Below, piece by piece: positions 6,902-8,195 of a DNA stretch of 8,195 nt. Origin of the DNA: Syntrophales bacterium. Lineage in GTDB: Bacteria; Desulfobacterota; Syntrophia; Syntrophales; UBA5619. Numbering within the stretch: the first letter of the stretch is position 1; each line of letters begins with the position of its first letter. The position numbers and the translations under genes are program-made. The stretch is taken from the NCBI GenBank assembly GCA_028712015.1, contig JAQTRB010000055.1:1-8195 (forward strand), in the 5' to 3' direction. Under the pieces are notes generated by a model. It ran no database searches. It saw only the letters and a list, made by a program, of their open reading frames with translations, and was not told the origin of the DNA.

Positions 6902-8195
6902 CTATTTGGCAATCATCCGGTTCGGAAGGTAGAGGGCAATCTCCGGGAAAACCGTCAACAGGGCCGTCGCCAGCAGCATCATCAGGAAGAACGGAAATGC
7001 CGCCCTGGCGACCGTCATGAGGTCGTCGTTGTTCAGTCCGCTGATCACAAACAGGTTGAAGCCTACCGGTGGCGTGATCTGCGCCAGCTCGATCATCAGA
7101 ACCAGATAGATCCCGAACCACACCGTGTCGAATTTGGCCGCCTCGATCAGCGGCAATACGATCGGCGCCGTCATGACGATCATCGAAAACCCATCGACGA
7201 GGCAGCCGAGGATCAGATAGAGAACCGTCAGGATGACGATGAGCATGTAGGGCGAAAGGCCCATCTCGCTGACGGCCTTCGTCAGCGCCCGGGTGATTCC
7301 GAGGTATCCGATCACGTTCGAAAGATACGCGGCGCCCATGACGATCAGCATGATCATGCAACTGGTCCGTACGGATCCCAGCAGACTCGCCTTGAAAACG
7401 TCCCCGGTGAGGCTCTTGGTGATCGCCGCAAAGAAGAACGCGCCCACGACGCCCAGCGCCCCCGCCTCGGTGGGCGTCGCCACTCCCATGTAAATGCTGC
7501 CCAGTACGAAGAGGATGAGGATGATAACGGGCGCGATGGCGGGAAGGGCCCTGAACCGGTCCTTCCAGGTGTAACGCTCCACGCCCCTGGGAGCGAGTTC
7601 GGGAGAGATCAAACAACGCAGCAGGATATAGCCGCTGAACATAAAGGCCATCATGAAGCCGGGAATGAAGCCCGCGATGAAGAGCTTACCGATGCTCACG
7701 TCGCCGATGATCCCGTACACAAGCATCATCATGCTCGGCGGAATCATGAATCCCAGCGTGCCGGCGCCGGCCAGGGATCCGATGGCCAGCTTGTGATCAT
7801 ACCCTCTTTTCTTGAATTCCGGCACGGTGATCTTCCCCACGGTCGCTGTCGTCGCGGCGGAGGAGCCGCTGACGGCGGCAAAGAACGTACAGGCGGCGAT
7901 ATTCACATGTACGAGCCGTCCCGGAATGGCATCCATCCACGGCGACAGACCCTTGAACAGGTTCTCCGAAATCTTGCTCCGGAAAAGGATCTCCCCCATC
8001 CAGATGAAGAACGGCAACGCCATCATGGCCGATCCGCTGGTGTTGTTCCAGGCGATGTTCGCCAGCAGCGAGCCATAGGAGATATCGGTGAAAATGAAGA
8101 AGCCGCCCATGCCGACGATAAACAGGGCGATGCCGATCCAGATCGACCCTCCCAAAAACAGGATCAGCAGTCCGAGGATCACCGCGGAAACCGGT
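6902..8195 (-). CDS. dctM: TRAP transporter large permease, DctM type (5' end outside window)
   Basis: This is the large membrane subunit of a tripartite ATP-independent periplasmic (TRAP) transporter, which imports organic acids with sodium and needs a periplasmic binding protein (DctP) and a small permease (DctQ). About 430 residues are visible, nearly the full family length, mostly as hydrophobic helices. Counting from the GTG at 8182, family signatures are SGSSAATTATVGKITVPEF (105-123) with GTLGFMIPPS (141-150), SIGKLFIAGFIPG (163-175), the PTEAGALG loop (237-244), LILGCLVDGFSMIVM (323-337) and QITPPVGFNLFVISG (368-382). The GTG at 8182 has no ribosome binding site and the frame stays open to the window edge, so the true start is probably a few residues upstream. 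pxpA follows by 32 bp. The partners are expected upstream, beyond the window. Substrate cannot be read from the permease; the oxoprolinase genes suggest 5-oxoproline. Confidence 0.95.
   Translation of the reverse strand, partial: PVSAVILGLLILFLGGSIWIGIALFIVGMGGFFIFTDISYGSLLANIAWNNTSGSAMMALPFFIWMGEILFRSKISENLFKGLSPWMDAIPGRLVHVNIAACTFFAAVSGSSAATTATVGKITVPEFKKRGYDHKLAIGSLAGAGTLGFMIPPSMMMLVYGIIGDVSIGKLFIAGFIPGFMMAFMFSGYILLRCLISPELAPRGVERYTWKDRFRALPAIAPVIILILFVLGSIYMGVATPTEAGALGVVGAFFFAAITKSLTGDVFKASLLGSVRTSCMIMLIVMGAAYLSNVIGYLGITRALTKAVSEMGLSPYMLIVILTVLYLILGCLVDGFSMIVMTAPIVLPLIEAAKFDTVWFGIYLVLMIELAQITPPVGFNLFVISGLNNDDLMTVARAAFPFFLMMLLATALLTVFPEIALYLPNRMIAK

Noticed and set aside
6081..6932. 283-codon plus-strand open frame opposite pxpA
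   Set aside because: Antisense to a strongly conserved gene, His/Pro/Gly-rich, no recognisable domain.
6870..7616. N-terminal extension of pxpA into dctM
   Set aside because: The upstream residues are an out-of-frame shadow of the permease; the conserved YcsF N terminus begins at the ATG at 6869.

Overview
The window is about 8.2 kb of GC-rich bacterial DNA with dense, ordinary gene packing. A Gram-negative host is indicated by a signal-peptide-bearing outer-membrane beta-barrel protein and a TRAP transporter. The ftsK-rimO adjacency, alanine dehydrogenase, a TRAP system and general codon style would fit a Desulfobacterota (deltaproteobacterial, Syntrophales-like) genome. That placement is inference from gene style, not a database match. 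No rRNA, tRNA, CRISPR array, insertion sequence or phage gene was seen.

Layout, plus strand (1-4341): the 3' end of ftsK (DNA translocase with its gamma domain); rimO (ribosomal protein S12 methylthiotransferase); a 218-bp AT-rich intergenic stretch holding a plausible intrinsic terminator, a sigma70-like promoter, a 10-bp palindrome and a strong ribosome binding site; ald (alanine dehydrogenase); a perfect 17-bp inverted repeat; and a 259-residue outer-membrane beta-barrel protein of unknown function.

Layout, minus strand (8195-4384, transcribed right to left and convergent with the barrel gene): a TRAP transporter large permease (dctM, 5' end outside the window), then pxpA, pxpB and pxpC, the three subunits of the prokaryotic ATP-dependent 5-oxoprolinase. 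Gaps are 32 and 30 bp, and pxpB/pxpC share a TGATG stop-start overlap, so the four genes look like one operon.

How the genes work together: the minus-strand operon is best read as an import-and-use module. The TRAP permease, with small-permease and binding-protein partners presumably upstream, would bring in a small carboxylate, most economically 5-oxoproline (pyroglutamate), and PxpABC would open it to glutamate. Alanine dehydrogenase nearby interconverts alanine with pyruvate and ammonia, so the neighbourhood leans towards amino-acid metabolism, though ald lies on the other strand with its own apparent promoter. I found no convincing undescribed system. The most unusual points are the transporter-oxoprolinase coupling, the long perfect inverted repeat after ald, and the compact control region in front of ald.
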